Below, in pieces: positions 1 to 8,940 of a stretch of 64,000 nt of DNA. The position numbers and the translations under genes are program-made. Position 1 is the stretch's first letter; each line of letters begins with the position of its first letter. The notes beneath the pieces are model-generated. The model was given only the letters and a program-made list of their open reading frames with translations. It searched no databases and was not told the DNA's origin. Source of the stretch: Planctomycetaceae bacterium (GTDB lineage Bacteria > Planctomycetota > UBA1135 > GCA-002686595). Location of the stretch: positions 62,001 to 126,000 of the forward strand of contig WGMC01000013.1 in assembly GCA_016125265.1 (NCBI GenBank), written 5' to 3'.

Positions 1-1
1 G

Positions 2-2143
2 TGGAACGCCCTGGCACAAGGTGTCGTCGGCCTCGATGTCCTTGCCGGAGTCAACGATATGTGCGTCGCGGACGACGGCGCCGGCCCGGCTCTCTTCGTC
101 GGCGGGAACTTCCACTCCGCCGGGGGTCAACCGGCGAACCAGATCGCCAAGTGGGACGGTGCGAACTGGAGCGCCCTCGGATCGGGGGTGTCGAGTTCGA
201 TCTCGCCGTATCCGGAAGCCGGGGTGTTCGCGCTTGTCGCGATGCCGCGCGAATCCGGTCCAGGGCTCTACGTGGGTGGTCAGTTCGACACCGCCGGCGG
301 CGTGGCGGCGAATGGCATCGCCCTCTGGGAAAGCGGTGGCTGGAGCGCGCTGCCACAGGAACCCGCGGGCGTCGTGACCGCGCTGCAAGTCGCACAGGAG
401 AGCGCTGGTCCAGTTCTCTACGCCGGCGGTGGTTTCCTTCCCGCCGGAGGTCCGATGCCGAACTACCAACTCGTCTCGCGGTGGGACGGGACGACCTGGA
501 GTCCGCTCACGGCGAGCCTCGGCAGCGCGCCCGAGAGCGGCGCCACCTTCTTCATCGCCGGTTTGGTTTCCATGGACCTGGGTTCCGGGCCCCGGCTCTT
601 CGCGGCGGGTGGGATCCCGGAGATCGGCGGCCTGACCGTGAAGAACGTGGTCGAGTGGGACGGCAGCTCGTGGAGCGGCCTGGGCAGCGGCCTGACCGCG
701 GAAGTCCGCGCCCTGGGCGTCGTCGACGTCGGATCGGGCGCGGCCCTCTACGCGGGCGGCAACTTCACCGCGGCAAGCGGACTGTCGGCGAAACACATCG
801 CGCGCTGGGACGGCAGTGCCTGGACCCCGTTCGGTCAGGGCGTGAATGGCAGTGTCCGCGCCCTCGCGGAGTTCGACGACGGGTCCGGTCCGGCGCTCTA
901 CGCCGGCGGGTACTTCACGGAGGCTGGCGGCCTGCCGGCCTCTCGCATCGCCCGTTGGGACGGAAGCGCGTGGAGTCCGCTGGGGCTGGGGACGAACGGC
1001 GTGGTGCTGGCGCTCCAAGTCCATGACGACGGCACTGGGCCCGCCCTCTACGCCGGCGGAGGGTTCACCGCCGCGGGCGGCCAGGTGGCGCACGGAATCG
1101 CGCGTTGGAACGGAAGCGCATGGAGCGGCCTTCCGGGAGCCGGCGTCGGCACCAACGCCGCGATCGAGGCCTTGTGCACCTTCGACGACGGCACAGGCTC
1201 GGCGCTCTACGTGGGAGGCAGCTTTGTTTCGATCGGCGGAGTTCCCGCGAACAGCATCGCGCGCTGGGACGGACAGGGCTGGAGCGCCCTGGGCACAGGC
1301 GTGGCTGGTTCCGCCGCGCGTGTGGCTTCCCTGTGTGTTTTCGACGATGGCGCTGGCGACGCGCTGTACGCCGGCGGCAGCTTCACGTCCGCCGGCGGGG
1401 TCCCGGCGAACCGCATCGCCCGTTGGGATGGCAGCGCGTGGAGCGGCTTGGGCAGCGACGCATTTGTTTTCGTCCACGCACTCGCGGCGGTGGACGACGG
1501 CTCCGGTCCCGCGCTCTTCGCAGGGGGGAGCCCCTCTTTCGCGGCGGTGGTTGCGAATGCCAGCCGCATCGTCCGTTGGGACGGCGCAAGCTGGAGCAGT
1601 CTCGGGAGTGGACTGAAGGACGAGGTCTACGCGCTCGTTGCGAACGATGCCGGCCCGCGCTCGTCGCTCTACGTCGGCGGACGGTTCACCGCGTCCCCGG
1701 GAGGCGACAGCTACGTGGCGGAGTGGGCGGGTTGTGTGGCCCCTGGCTTCGACTTGCTGGCCGGTTGCTTCGCGAATCCGGCGAGTTTGGGCTCCCCGTC
1801 GGCGGGCCTGGTCCTCGGAGGTGCGGTGGTGTTCGACATCCAATCCCAAGCGGGCGCGGACGGGGTTGCGTTCCTCCATGTCGCCCCGAAGGGAGTGGAC
1901 ACGGCCGGTTGCGGGCTCTTTGTTCCCGGACTCGGCGAGTTGTTGGTCGCGGTTGTCCCCCAACCGATTCTGGTGGCTGCCGGCGCTGCGCCCCTAGGAC
2001 AGGCGCAGTTCCAGCTTCCGATTCCGAACCAGCCCCAACTGGCGGGGCTCGAGCTCACCTTCCAAGGGGCAATCGTTTCGCTCGCCCTGCCGGGGTTCCC
2101 GCTCGAGCTCTCCAACGCCCTCGCGGCCTCGCTGAAGCCATGA
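2..2143 (+). CDS. Secreted tandem-repeat protein (5' end outside window)
   Basis: The reading frame is open from base 2, and its first residues already match the repeat (WNALAQGV fits the WSALGSGV position), so the true start lies upstream. The ATG at 59 is internal. About eleven copies of a roughly 50-residue unit follow, with the pattern D-D-G-x-G-x-A-L-Y-A-G-G-x-F, then A-G-G, then I-A-R-W-D-G and W-S-x-L-G-x-G. This is likely a beta-propeller or beta-solenoid surface protein. The last ~130 residues form a different, repeat-free domain (CVAPGFDLLAGCF to the end) resembling the tails of the proteins at 21832-25311 and 28273-29562. Repeats of this style are common in secreted planctomycete proteins; no enzymatic motif is visible. 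Function unknown; extracellular location is inferred. Confidence 0.85.
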   Translation, partial: WNALAQGVVGLDVLAGVNDMCVADDGAGPALFVGGNFHSAGGQPANQIAKWDGANWSALGSGVSSSISPYPEAGVFALVAMPRESGPGLYVGGQFDTAGGVAANGIALWESGGWSALPQEPAGVVTALQVAQESAGPVLYAGGGFLPAGGPMPNYQLVSRWDGTTWSPLTASLGSAPESGATFFIAGLVSMDLGSGPRLFAAGGIPEIGGLTVKNVVEWDGSSWSGLGSGLTAEVRALGVVDVGSGAALYAGGNFTAASGLSAKHIARWDGSAWTPFGQGVNGSVRALAEFDDGSGPALYAGGYFTEAGGLPASRIARWDGSAWSPLGLGTNGVVLALQVHDDGTGPALYAGGGFTAAGGQVAHGIARWNGSAWSGLPGAGVGTNAAIEALCTFDDGTGSALYVGGSFVSIGGVPANSIARWDGQGWSALGTGVAGSAARVASLCVFDDGAGDALYAGGSFTSAGGVPANRIARWDGSAWSGLGSDAFVFVHALAAVDDGSGPALFAGGSPSFAAVVANASRIVRWDGASWSSLGSGLKDEVYALVANDAGPRSSLYVGGRFTASPGGDSYVAEWAGCVAPGFDLLAGCFANPASLGSPSAGLVLGGAVVFDIQSQAGADGVAFLHVAPKGVDTAGCGLFVPGLGELLVAVVPQPILVAAGAAPLGQAQFQLPIPNQPQLAGLELTFQGAIVSLALPGFPLELSNALAASLKP

Positions 2144-2192
2144 CCTCGTGAGCGTTTGTCGGAACGGGCCAGACGACAGCGCTGCTCCGCGT

Positions 2193-2264
2193 CGTTTGGC
2201 CCCCCGCACCAGCGACGCCCGCAGGCCCCTTTGTTGCCCGAGGGGCGCGGCGATGGGCCAAACG
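2193..2264. terminator. Nested inverted repeat between convergent genes
   Basis: CGTTTGGCCC at 2193-2202 is perfectly complemented by GGGCCAAACG at 2255-2264. Inside it, GCCCCT (2225-2230) pairs with AGGGGC (2241-2246). It lies between the stop at 2143 (+) and the stop at 2314 (-). There is no T-tract, so a bidirectional or Rho-assisted terminator is only inferred. Confidence 0.45.
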
Positions 2265-2313
2265 GCGCCGGAGAGGTTGGCGACGCCAGCCGTGCCTCTC
2301 TTCCCCCAGCCTC

Positions 2314-3840
2314 TCAGCCGTCCGAAGGGCCCGCGCCCCCGGGACTCGGATCGGTTGGCCGCCGTTCGACACGCTGCAGCGGCCAGGTGGAGCCAACCAC
2401 CGGGGTGAGCTTGTAGTGCGACTCGAGCAAACGCTCAAAGCCTTGGATCCACGGACCGAGCGCGCCCTGGGGGACTTCGCGGAAGCGCCCATCCAAGAGC
2501 ACGGTGACGTCGGGCATCGACAAGAGGACGTCCAGTTCCACCTGCCAGCGCTCCAGGAGGTCCTCGGGCGTCGCGCCGCGCTGGTAGTGGGTCAGAATCG
2601 ACGGGAAGAGCGCGAGTTCGCGGATCGCCGTCGACTCGGTCTCGACCGGCGGCACCCGAGGGTCGACAACCAGCAGCGCGCAGGTCGGCGTGCCGAAGCT
2701 CGCGCGCACTGCGCCCAAGCGGCGCGCGCGCAGCTCCGTCCACTCCACCCCGTCGTGGCGTCGCACCTCCCAACCCGAAATCACCGCCGTCCCGAGTACC
2801 AGCGCGAACAACAGCCCGCGCAGGCGCGCGAACAGCGGCGCGGCGAGCGCCACGCCCGCATAGAGGGGCGCCACGACAGCAAAGTACGCACCGCGCTCGG
2901 GATACCCGAACCACAAGAAGAACACCGTCACGGGGAGCAGGCAGAGCAAGACCGCGAGCCGGTCGAGTAGAAATCCCTCCTTGGGTCGAAGAAAGTGACC
3001 GACTCCGAACGCCGCCGCCGGCAGGAGCAACAGCAGTCCGAGGAGCCATCCGTCGACGACGGTCTCCCATTGGATCCCGCGGAAATGCTCGGTCGCGAAC
3101 TTCGCCCCCGACGGCGGCAGGAACAGGGGGTTGCCCCGCGCCCAGTTGGCGATTCCAACACCCGCCCCGGCCATGGTGCTTGTCCCTAGGGCCCAGAGCC
3201 AAGGCCACGTCCGCCCGGCTCCGGGACGCCGGCGTGCCGAGGCGAAGGCCAGCGCCGAGAAGCCCGGCACGAGCAACAGTCCGCTCTGGTGGCTCAGGAA
3301 CAGCAGCGGCATCCAAGCCCAGAGCGCCACTCCCCAGAGCCAGCCGCGCCTCAGTTGCCATGCGAACAACAAGGCGATGAGCGCGACGAACGCGTGCACG
3401 GTGTGCACCTCGACCGTCGTCGAGAAGAACCACACACAGGGTGTGGCGCCCACCCATGCAGCGCCGAGGAAAGCGGTCTCTCGGCGGCAACCGGGATGCA
3501 AGATGCGGAGCCACGCGTACGTGCTCGCGACCAAACCGGCACCGGCCAGCGCAGAAACACCCCGCAGCACCTCCAGGGCGCGGGCATCCGGCAGGAGTCC
3601 CTGGGCCCAGAACCCCAACCAGACGTACAGGAGGTGCAGCCACTCCGGCAAGCCCTCCGCCATCGCGACCGCAGCCACGAGCCCCTGTCCGTCGCTGAAG
3701 AGGCGCTCCTGCGCCGTCAGCGCGTAGGCCGACAAGAAGACGGCGAAGAGTACGAACCCGAGCGCGCAATCCCACACGGGACTCCTCTCGGCGATTGCGG
3801 GACGGACGTTCACGGTGCGAACGGAAGGATACTTGCCCAC
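2314..3840 (-). CDS. Multi-spanning membrane protein, DUF2723/glycosyltransferase-like
   Basis: About 508 residues with roughly ten hydrophobic segments from residue 24 onward. Residues 47-160 follow the layout of the DUF2723/TMEM260 family: an S-D-G loop after the first membrane helix, then a W-F-F-S stretch and EVHTVH at 144-149, which matches the family's W...EVYxLH signature. TMEM260 is a protein O-mannosyltransferase and bacterial relatives are presumed lipid-linked glycosyltransferases, so a role in transferring sugars in the envelope is plausible but unproven. The longest frame starts at a GTG (3840); in-frame GTGs at 3813 and 3777 are possible, and none has a clear Shine-Dalgarno. It is monocistronic, downstream of nothing obvious, and convergent with the repeat-protein gene. 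Confidence 0.7.
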   Translation of the reverse strand: MGKYPSVRTVNVRPAIAERSPVWDCALGFVLFAVFLSAYALTAQERLFSDGQGLVAAVAMAEGLPEWLHLLYVWLGFWAQGLLPDARALEVLRGVSALAGAGLVASTYAWLRILHPGCRRETAFLGAAWVGATPCVWFFSTTVEVHTVHAFVALIALLFAWQLRRGWLWGVALWAWMPLLFLSHQSGLLLVPGFSALAFASARRRPGAGRTWPWLWALGTSTMAGAGVGIANWARGNPLFLPPSGAKFATEHFRGIQWETVVDGWLLGLLLLLPAAAFGVGHFLRPKEGFLLDRLAVLLCLLPVTVFFLWFGYPERGAYFAVVAPLYAGVALAAPLFARLRGLLFALVLGTAVISGWEVRRHDGVEWTELRARRLGAVRASFGTPTCALLVVDPRVPPVETESTAIRELALFPSILTHYQRGATPEDLLERWQVELDVLLSMPDVTVLLDGRFREVPQGALGPWIQGFERLLESHYKLTPVVGSTWPLQRVERRPTDPSPGGAGPSDG

Positions 3841-3918
3841 CCCGGGTGCAAAGAGAGATTCCCGGTCGGCGGCGCTCGAAACGCCGCCGACCTCAGTGGG
3901 ACTCCGCGGGCCGCCGTT

Positions 3919-6798
3919 TCACTCGTGTGGGATCACGAGGATGGCGTGGCAGGTCAACTCCGGCACGTTCCAGGGAACGACGAACCCCATGCCGGGCAAC
4001 GTCACGTCGGACGCGACCTGCACCTTGTCCGCCGTTCCGAACGTTGTCCCGGGTTGGACGATGAAGACATCGTAACCGACGTTGGCCGGCATCGACCACT
4101 GAGAGAGGTCGATCCAGAGCGCAACCGTCTGGTCGCCGGGGTTGTTCAGGAAGAGAGTCGAGCCAGACGGATCGAGATCGACCGTCGCGTCGGCCGAATC
4201 CGTCCAGTTGGCGAGCAGAATGCAGAGGCTCTTTCCGCCCGTCGCGTAATCGTCGCGGCTGTGCGCCACGACCATCACGTTGTTGGCCTCCGGCGTGTAG
4301 GCGTTGGGCCAGGCTCCATCGACTGCAGTGAAGTCCGATGTGTCGTTCGGGTACCCCGTGTCGGTGAAGTAGGAGGGAGGCCGAACGAGCGTTCCCACAC
4401 CCACGTGCGCGAACACGTCTTCGTCGTTGATCACATGCACCGAGCGCGCGACGAAATCGAGGTAAGTCCCGTACGTGGTGGGATGCAACGCGGCCAGGCC
4501 GGACGCAGTCAGCGGAAGGCCCACGTCGGGGCCCGAATCGAAGTTGTCGAGGACCATTCCCGTCGCTGGCTCATAGCCAAGTTGCAGGAAGGTGGCGTGC
4601 AGCTTGCGCGCCCAGATCATCCAGAACGGACTCGCTATTTGCGGCTGTGCGTCGGCTGGCACCAGCAGCAGACTCTGGTCGTGGGAGCGGAAATAGTCGT
4701 TGTAGACCGCTTCGAATCCGGGCACGAGTCTTGAGTCCCCGGGCACCGAGTTCACGGCGTTGAAGTGGATCATCCCCCACTCGAGGACGCCCAGCAGCGC
4801 TTCGGACGGCGATTCCGAGCCCAAGCAGTAGTCCGGGAGGCCGAGCCCGCCCGAAATCGTCGGCGTGGTGGCGTAGTCGATTGCACTGGCTGCCGCGACG
4901 ATGCGACCTTGCACGTAGGCGTCCCCCCAACTGTCGGGCACGGTGTTGGCGAAGGCGTCCAGATAAAGGCCCAGGGAGCCGCTCGCCCGACCGGGCGGTG
5001 CCGGCGCAGGACTCGAGACGACATCGAGGCCGTACTTGGTCCAGTCGACGGCCAACTGGGAGCGGGGATCCGGGGTCGAGATCGGGGCGTGCAGAATGTC
5101 CCTCGTCGCCCCGCAAATGTATTCCTCACGGTCGTCGATGTAGCTGTGGTCGAGTCCGAAGTATTCCAGGGAATCGCTGCACGGAGCGCTGGGAAGGCTC
5201 GCGCAGTCGAGCGTCGGCAGGAGTGACCCGGTCTGCAGGGAGATCTGATTGCTACCAGTCCATGGTGCCACTCCCCCGTACCAAGGCGGCGCCGTGTGCC
5301 GGATCGCATCGGTGTTGTAGTAGTTCATGAACTTGAACCCGGCTCCCGCCACAGCACTCGCTGCGGTGGCGTAGGTCCCCGGGTGGCTGCCCCCGAGGCC
5401 GTCGCTGGATCCGGGCACCGGCTCGTACTCGCCCCAGTTCGCGTCGAACGAGTTCTGCTCCCAGCCCACGACTCGCTGCACGAATCGCCCGGGGGTCGCC
5501 GCGAGGCCGAGGACGGACGCCAGGTCTTGGGATTGTGCCAACCAGTTGGAGAACATCGCCTTGTCCGGACCACCGAACGGGATCGAGGCTGCACACGGAA
5601 TGCAGGGCCCACTCCCAGTGGAAGGGTTCACGTGCACTTGGTCGCAATTCCGCGGGCCGACGGTCCCGAAGGCGCGGGCTTCGCGCGCGATCGACGACGC
5701 GGTGCTCGAGGGGCTGCCCAGGGGATGTGCGGGCAACCACGCGACTCCGCTCGTGTGCACCCACTCTCGGTAGATCTCCGCGCCGCGCCACCAGTCCCCG
5801 TGGGTGGGCGTCAGAAACGACGGGAAGGGAAAGACGAACTCCTGGGACCCCGCGGCGTTCGGCTGACCCGACTCGAGGTGGGGAACTTGCTCCACTTCGA
5901 AGAGAAAGCTGCCGTCCCGATCCCAACCGCTGTTGAAGTTCGAAAGCAGCGTGTAGTACTTGAAGTTGAGCCCCGTGTCCCGGGTCCCGAACTGCAACAG
6001 GGGCTCGTCCAGTTGGGTCTCGAGCTGTTCCACGTACTCGAGCGCGGGCTGCTTGAGGGCCGGCACGGGCACTTCGCGGTACAGCGCGAACCACTGCATC
6101 GATGCGGCCGAGGGGTACGCGAATCGGAGCTGCCCTACCCCAGGCGCGAGCGGCACTCCCGGCGGCGGAGTGAAGTTGAACTGACTCTCCGCGGGGTTGT
6201 CGTACAGCCGACCGCCCCAGCGGGGCACGAAGAGCCGCATGTCCGTGCCCTCTTCACTCTGGTCGGTGACGATCGACAGACGCGGGGCAGTCAGTTTGAG
6301 CGGCGTCAGGTCGACGTCGTCGAACTCGAAACTCGCGTCCACTTCGAGCGAATCCGGGATCTCGGCGGTGCCATCGACGATGTGGAAATCCAACACCACA
6401 TCGAATGTGCCCGTCCAACCCGGGATCGTGGCGACGGGAACTCGATCGAGCCAGGTCACGCGGGCCCGCGTGGGCGAGGTGAGAGGAATCAGGCGGACGT
6501 CGACGGTTCCGACGGTGTTCTGCGAGGTCAATGTGTACCCCCCGAGGAACTCCACCGACCACAGCGATTCTTGGTCGAACTCGAACGAAGAAGCAGGAGT
6601 CGCCCCGTTGAAGCGTTCGACCTCGCGCAAGAAGAAGTCCGTAGGGCTGCTGGTCTGCTCGAAGGCGGCTTGGACCACGCCATTGCCGATGGTCACGGTC
6701 TGGACAGCCGAACTCACCGGTGCGAGCGCGGCGAACATCGAGACCGCCACGACCGGCGCGGCGAGCACCCCCCGGGTGCGGGAAAGGAGAGGATTCAT
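3919..6798 (-). CDS. Large secreted protein, possible glycoside hydrolase
   Basis: 959 residues from the ATG at 6798, which gives a good signal peptide (hydrophobic run to about residue 30, ending AVSSA-like); the longer upstream frame has no such feature. The middle region has motifs typical of TIM-barrel glycosidases: HGDWWRGAEIYREW, YIDDREEYICG and GLYLDAFANTVPDSWGD, where the strand-end Asp in LYLDAF is a candidate catalytic residue. The N-terminal ~300 residues are beta-rich. The layout resembles the uncharacterised DUF6259 family often found beside sugar-degrading enzymes, but I cannot confirm membership. The C-terminal ~100 residues are beta-rich and do not match the tail shared by the other secreted proteins here. 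Likely acts outside the cytoplasm on carbohydrate. Specificity unknown. Confidence 0.65.
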   Translation of the reverse strand: MNPLLSRTRGVLAAPVVAVSMFAALAPVSSAVQTVTIGNGVVQAAFEQTSSPTDFFLREVERFNGATPASSFEFDQESLWSVEFLGGYTLTSQNTVGTVDVRLIPLTSPTRARVTWLDRVPVATIPGWTGTFDVVLDFHIVDGTAEIPDSLEVDASFEFDDVDLTPLKLTAPRLSIVTDQSEEGTDMRLFVPRWGGRLYDNPAESQFNFTPPPGVPLAPGVGQLRFAYPSAASMQWFALYREVPVPALKQPALEYVEQLETQLDEPLLQFGTRDTGLNFKYYTLLSNFNSGWDRDGSFLFEVEQVPHLESGQPNAAGSQEFVFPFPSFLTPTHGDWWRGAEIYREWVHTSGVAWLPAHPLGSPSSTASSIAREARAFGTVGPRNCDQVHVNPSTGSGPCIPCAASIPFGGPDKAMFSNWLAQSQDLASVLGLAATPGRFVQRVVGWEQNSFDANWGEYEPVPGSSDGLGGSHPGTYATAASAVAGAGFKFMNYYNTDAIRHTAPPWYGGVAPWTGSNQISLQTGSLLPTLDCASLPSAPCSDSLEYFGLDHSYIDDREEYICGATRDILHAPISTPDPRSQLAVDWTKYGLDVVSSPAPAPPGRASGSLGLYLDAFANTVPDSWGDAYVQGRIVAAASAIDYATTPTISGGLGLPDYCLGSESPSEALLGVLEWGMIHFNAVNSVPGDSRLVPGFEAVYNDYFRSHDQSLLLVPADAQPQIASPFWMIWARKLHATFLQLGYEPATGMVLDNFDSGPDVGLPLTASGLAALHPTTYGTYLDFVARSVHVINDEDVFAHVGVGTLVRPPSYFTDTGYPNDTSDFTAVDGAWPNAYTPEANNVMVVAHSRDDYATGGKSLCILLANWTDSADATVDLDPSGSTLFLNNPGDQTVALWIDLSQWSMPANVGYDVFIVQPGTTFGTADKVQVASDVTLPGMGFVVPWNVPELTCHAILVIPHE

Positions 6799-7147
6799 GA
6801 CAAGAGTCTCCGCGTGGGAGCTGGAACCCCGGAGGCAGAGCGTCGGCTGGACTCCTCCCCGGGGATGCCTGTGGGAAGGGTCACAATCGCCGACGAAGTG
6901 GTGCGGCGGGAGCCGCTCACCGACAACGCGCTCGAGGCCAGCCCGGACGAACGTCGGATCCACAGCGCGGAGCCTACGAACGCAACCGCAACGCCCCCAA
7001 GACACTTACCGTGCGCCCGATGAACGTCGCACAAAGTTTCTCGGTACCGAGAAGCAACCAAACTAGAAAACGGAGTTGCTGGCGATCCGCAACCGTTAGG
7101 CCGATCCGACGCTGCGGGCGAGCAACCCGCCTCCTAGCCCGCCCCTT
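6799..7147. other. Intergenic region, promoter side of the secreted protein gene
   Basis: 349 bases between the start at 6798 and the stop at 7148, both on the minus strand. It holds no supported gene. The part from 7025 to 7085 is the least G+C-rich stretch nearby and contains the palindrome described separately, so it is the likely promoter region of the 3919-6798 gene. Confidence 0.5.
7038..7053. promoter_or_regulatory. 16-bp perfect palindrome TTCTCGGTACCGAGAA
   Basis: Perfect dyad with no spacer, in a locally A+T-richer stretch about 240 bases upstream of the start at 6798. It could be a dimeric regulator site or a short hairpin downstream of the yebC-like gene. No matching second copy was seen in the window. 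Confidence 0.35.
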
Positions 7148-7900
7148 TTAGGCCATCAGCTCGGCGTACCAGCTCGGGTCGACGTCGAGGTTCGAGTAGA
7201 CCTTTTGCACGTCGTCGTTGTCCTCGAGCGCTTCGATCAACTTGAAGAGGCGGCGCGCGTCCTCCTTGTCGGTGACCGGCGCTTGGGTCAGTGGCACGTA
7301 GCCCATCTCCGACGACGCGATCGTCAGCCCGGCCGCTTCGACACCGGCCTTCAGGTTCGGGAACTCCGTGTGCTTGCCGTAGAAGGTCGCGTACTCGGCC
7401 TCGCACACCACGTCGTCGGCGCCGAGTTCCAGCGCGATCTCCGTGAGCTGGTCCTCACTGCGCTCGCCGCGCTCCACGGTCACGATCGCGCGGAAGTCGA
7501 AGAGGAACGCAACGCTGCCCGGCGTGCCCAGGTTGCCGCCGCGCTTTTCGAGCAGGTGGCGCAGATCGGCGCTGGTCCGGTGGCGGTTGTCGGTCAGGGC
7601 CGTGATCACGATCGCGACGCCCGACGGGCCGTAGCCCTCGTAGACCAGCTCTTCGAAGTCCGTGCCGCCCTTGTCCCCCGACGCCGACTTGATCGCCCGC
7701 TGGATGTTGTCCTTGGGCATGTTCTCGGCCTTCGCGTCCTCGATCGCGTACTTGAGCTTCAAGTTCGCGTCCGGATCCGGACCGCCCTGGCGAACGGCGC
7801 TCATCAACGCCTTCGAGCACTTCGAAAAGATCTTGGCGCGCTTCGCGTCCACGGCGTTCTTGCGGCGCGCGATGTTCGCGGAGTGGGAATGACCTGCCAT
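7148..7900 (-). CDS. yebC: YebC/PmpR (TACO1) family protein
   Basis: 250 residues from the ATG at 7900, beginning MAGHSHSANIARRKNAVD and continuing DAKRAKIFSK, the family's hallmark N-terminus (usually MAGHSKWANI). The next ~37 upstream codons of open frame lack family similarity, which decides the start. Other conserved blocks are EDAKAENMPKDNI, GYGPSGVAIVI, TDNRHRTSADLRHL and FLFDFRA. Length is normal for the family. YebC proteins were first described as transcription regulators; the mitochondrial relative TACO1 and recent bacterial work link them to translation of difficult peptide stretches. It lies 143 bases downstream of rpsI on the same strand, which suits a translation-related role. 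Confidence 0.95.
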   Translation of the reverse strand: MAGHSHSANIARRKNAVDAKRAKIFSKCSKALMSAVRQGGPDPDANLKLKYAIEDAKAENMPKDNIQRAIKSASGDKGGTDFEELVYEGYGPSGVAIVITALTDNRHRTSADLRHLLEKRGGNLGTPGSVAFLFDFRAIVTVERGERSEDQLTEIALELGADDVVCEAEYATFYGKHTEFPNLKAGVEAAGLTIASSEMGYVPLTQAPVTDKEDARRLFKLIEALEDNDDVQKVYSNLDVDPSWYAELMA

Positions 7901-8043
7901 GGCGAAGTGGGATTGGGAGCCGAGGAAGTACCCGAGGAAATGCGTGCGGGCCGGGGCGGCGATCCGCACCCGGCCCGCGCCGATCTGCTCCAAGGAGCTC
8001 CGAGGTAGCAACCCCGGAATCCCCTCGAGCGGGCCCTCGAAGA

Positions 8044-8445
8044 TCAGCGCTTCGAGAACTGGAAGCCGCGGCGAGCACCACGGCGACCGTAGTGCTTGCG
8101 CTCCTTCACGCGGCTGTCCCGCGTCAGGTGGCCCTCTTGGCGCAGACCCTCGAAGAGCGCCGGGTTGACTTGCTTGAGGGCGCGGGCGATGCCCAGCTCC
8201 ACGGCGCCGGCTTGGCTGTGGGGACCGCCGCCGTGCACTTGCACGACCACGTCGTAGGCGATTTCTTCGCCCGCCAGCTTGAGGGGCGACTTGGCCAGTT
8301 GGCGGTCGCGCGGGGTGACGAAGTACTCGTCGAAACCGCGCTCGTTGACCTGGAACGCGCCGTTGCCGGGGCGAAGGCGAACGCGGGCGACGGAGCTCTT
8401 GCGACGGCCGAGACCGTGGGTGTAACCGAGGGCAGTGGCGCTCAT
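8044..8445 (-). CDS. rpsI: 30S ribosomal protein S9
   Basis: 133 residues with every S9 landmark: GRRKSSVARVRL near residue 13, the PLKLAGE...VVQVHGGG core, AGAVELGIARAL, and the basic C-terminal tail ending RRGFQFSKR, whose final Lys-Arg reaches the tRNA anticodon loop in the P site. It follows rplM by 24 bases in the conserved L13-S9 pair and is surely co-transcribed with it. Confidence 0.98.
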   Translation of the reverse strand: MSATALGYTHGLGRRKSSVARVRLRPGNGAFQVNERGFDEYFVTPRDRQLAKSPLKLAGEEIAYDVVVQVHGGGPHSQAGAVELGIARALKQVNPALFEGLRQEGHLTRDSRVKERKHYGRRGARRGFQFSKR

Positions 8446-8469
8446 GGTATTGGGATCGATTCGTTGGGA

Positions 8470-8940
8470 TCAGCGCTGCACCGCGGAACGGCGCATGTCC
8501 ACGGGGCTGGGTTGTTGGGCGGAGTGCGGGTGGTCGGTGCCGGCGTACACCTTGAGGCGCTTGTACATCTGCTTGCCGAGGGTCGACTTGGGCAGCATGC
8601 GGCGCACGGCCAGCGCGATGATCTCGTCGGGCTTGCGCTCGCGCATGCGCGCGATCGGGATGCGCTTCAAACCGCCCGCGTAGCCGGAGTAGAAGTCGTA
8701 GTACTTCTGCTCGTCCTTCTTGCCGGTCACCACCGCGTGTTCGGCGTTGATCACGACCACGTGCGCGCCGGTCAGTTGGCTGGCGGTGTAGGCCGGCTGG
8801 TCCTTGCCCATGAGGTGCATGGCGATGCGCGCGGCCATGCGTCCGAGGGGCGCGTGGGAGGCGTCGAACAAAAGCCAGCGCTCGGGCAGTTCGGCGGCGC
8901 GGGTGAACGTCGTGCCGTGGGTCGTGGAGGATGAGGACAT
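8470..8940 (-). CDS. rplM: 50S ribosomal protein L13
   Basis: 156 residues from the ATG at 8940. Recognised by RWLLFDASHAPLGRMAARIA, MGKDQPAYTASQLTGAHVVV, HAVVTGKKDEQKYY, SGYAGGLKR and MLPKSTLGKQMYKRLKVYAG, all L13 signatures. L13 is an early assembly protein of the large subunit and in E. coli represses its own operon. The extra 38 codons of open frame upstream of 8940 have no similarity to L13 and are excluded. A short Ser/Thr-rich leader (residues 2-10) precedes the conserved domain. First gene of the rplM-rpsI operon. Confidence 0.97.
   Translation of the reverse strand: MSSSSTTHGTTFTRAAELPERWLLFDASHAPLGRMAARIAMHLMGKDQPAYTASQLTGAHVVVINAEHAVVTGKKDEQKYYDFYSGYAGGLKRIPIARMRERKPDEIIALAVRRMLPKSTLGKQMYKRLKVYAGTDHPHSAQQPSPVDMRRSAVQR

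Noticed and set aside
5296-7023. 575-residue plus-strand open frame
   Set aside because: Antisense of the large secreted protein; Arg/Glu-rich shadow composition.
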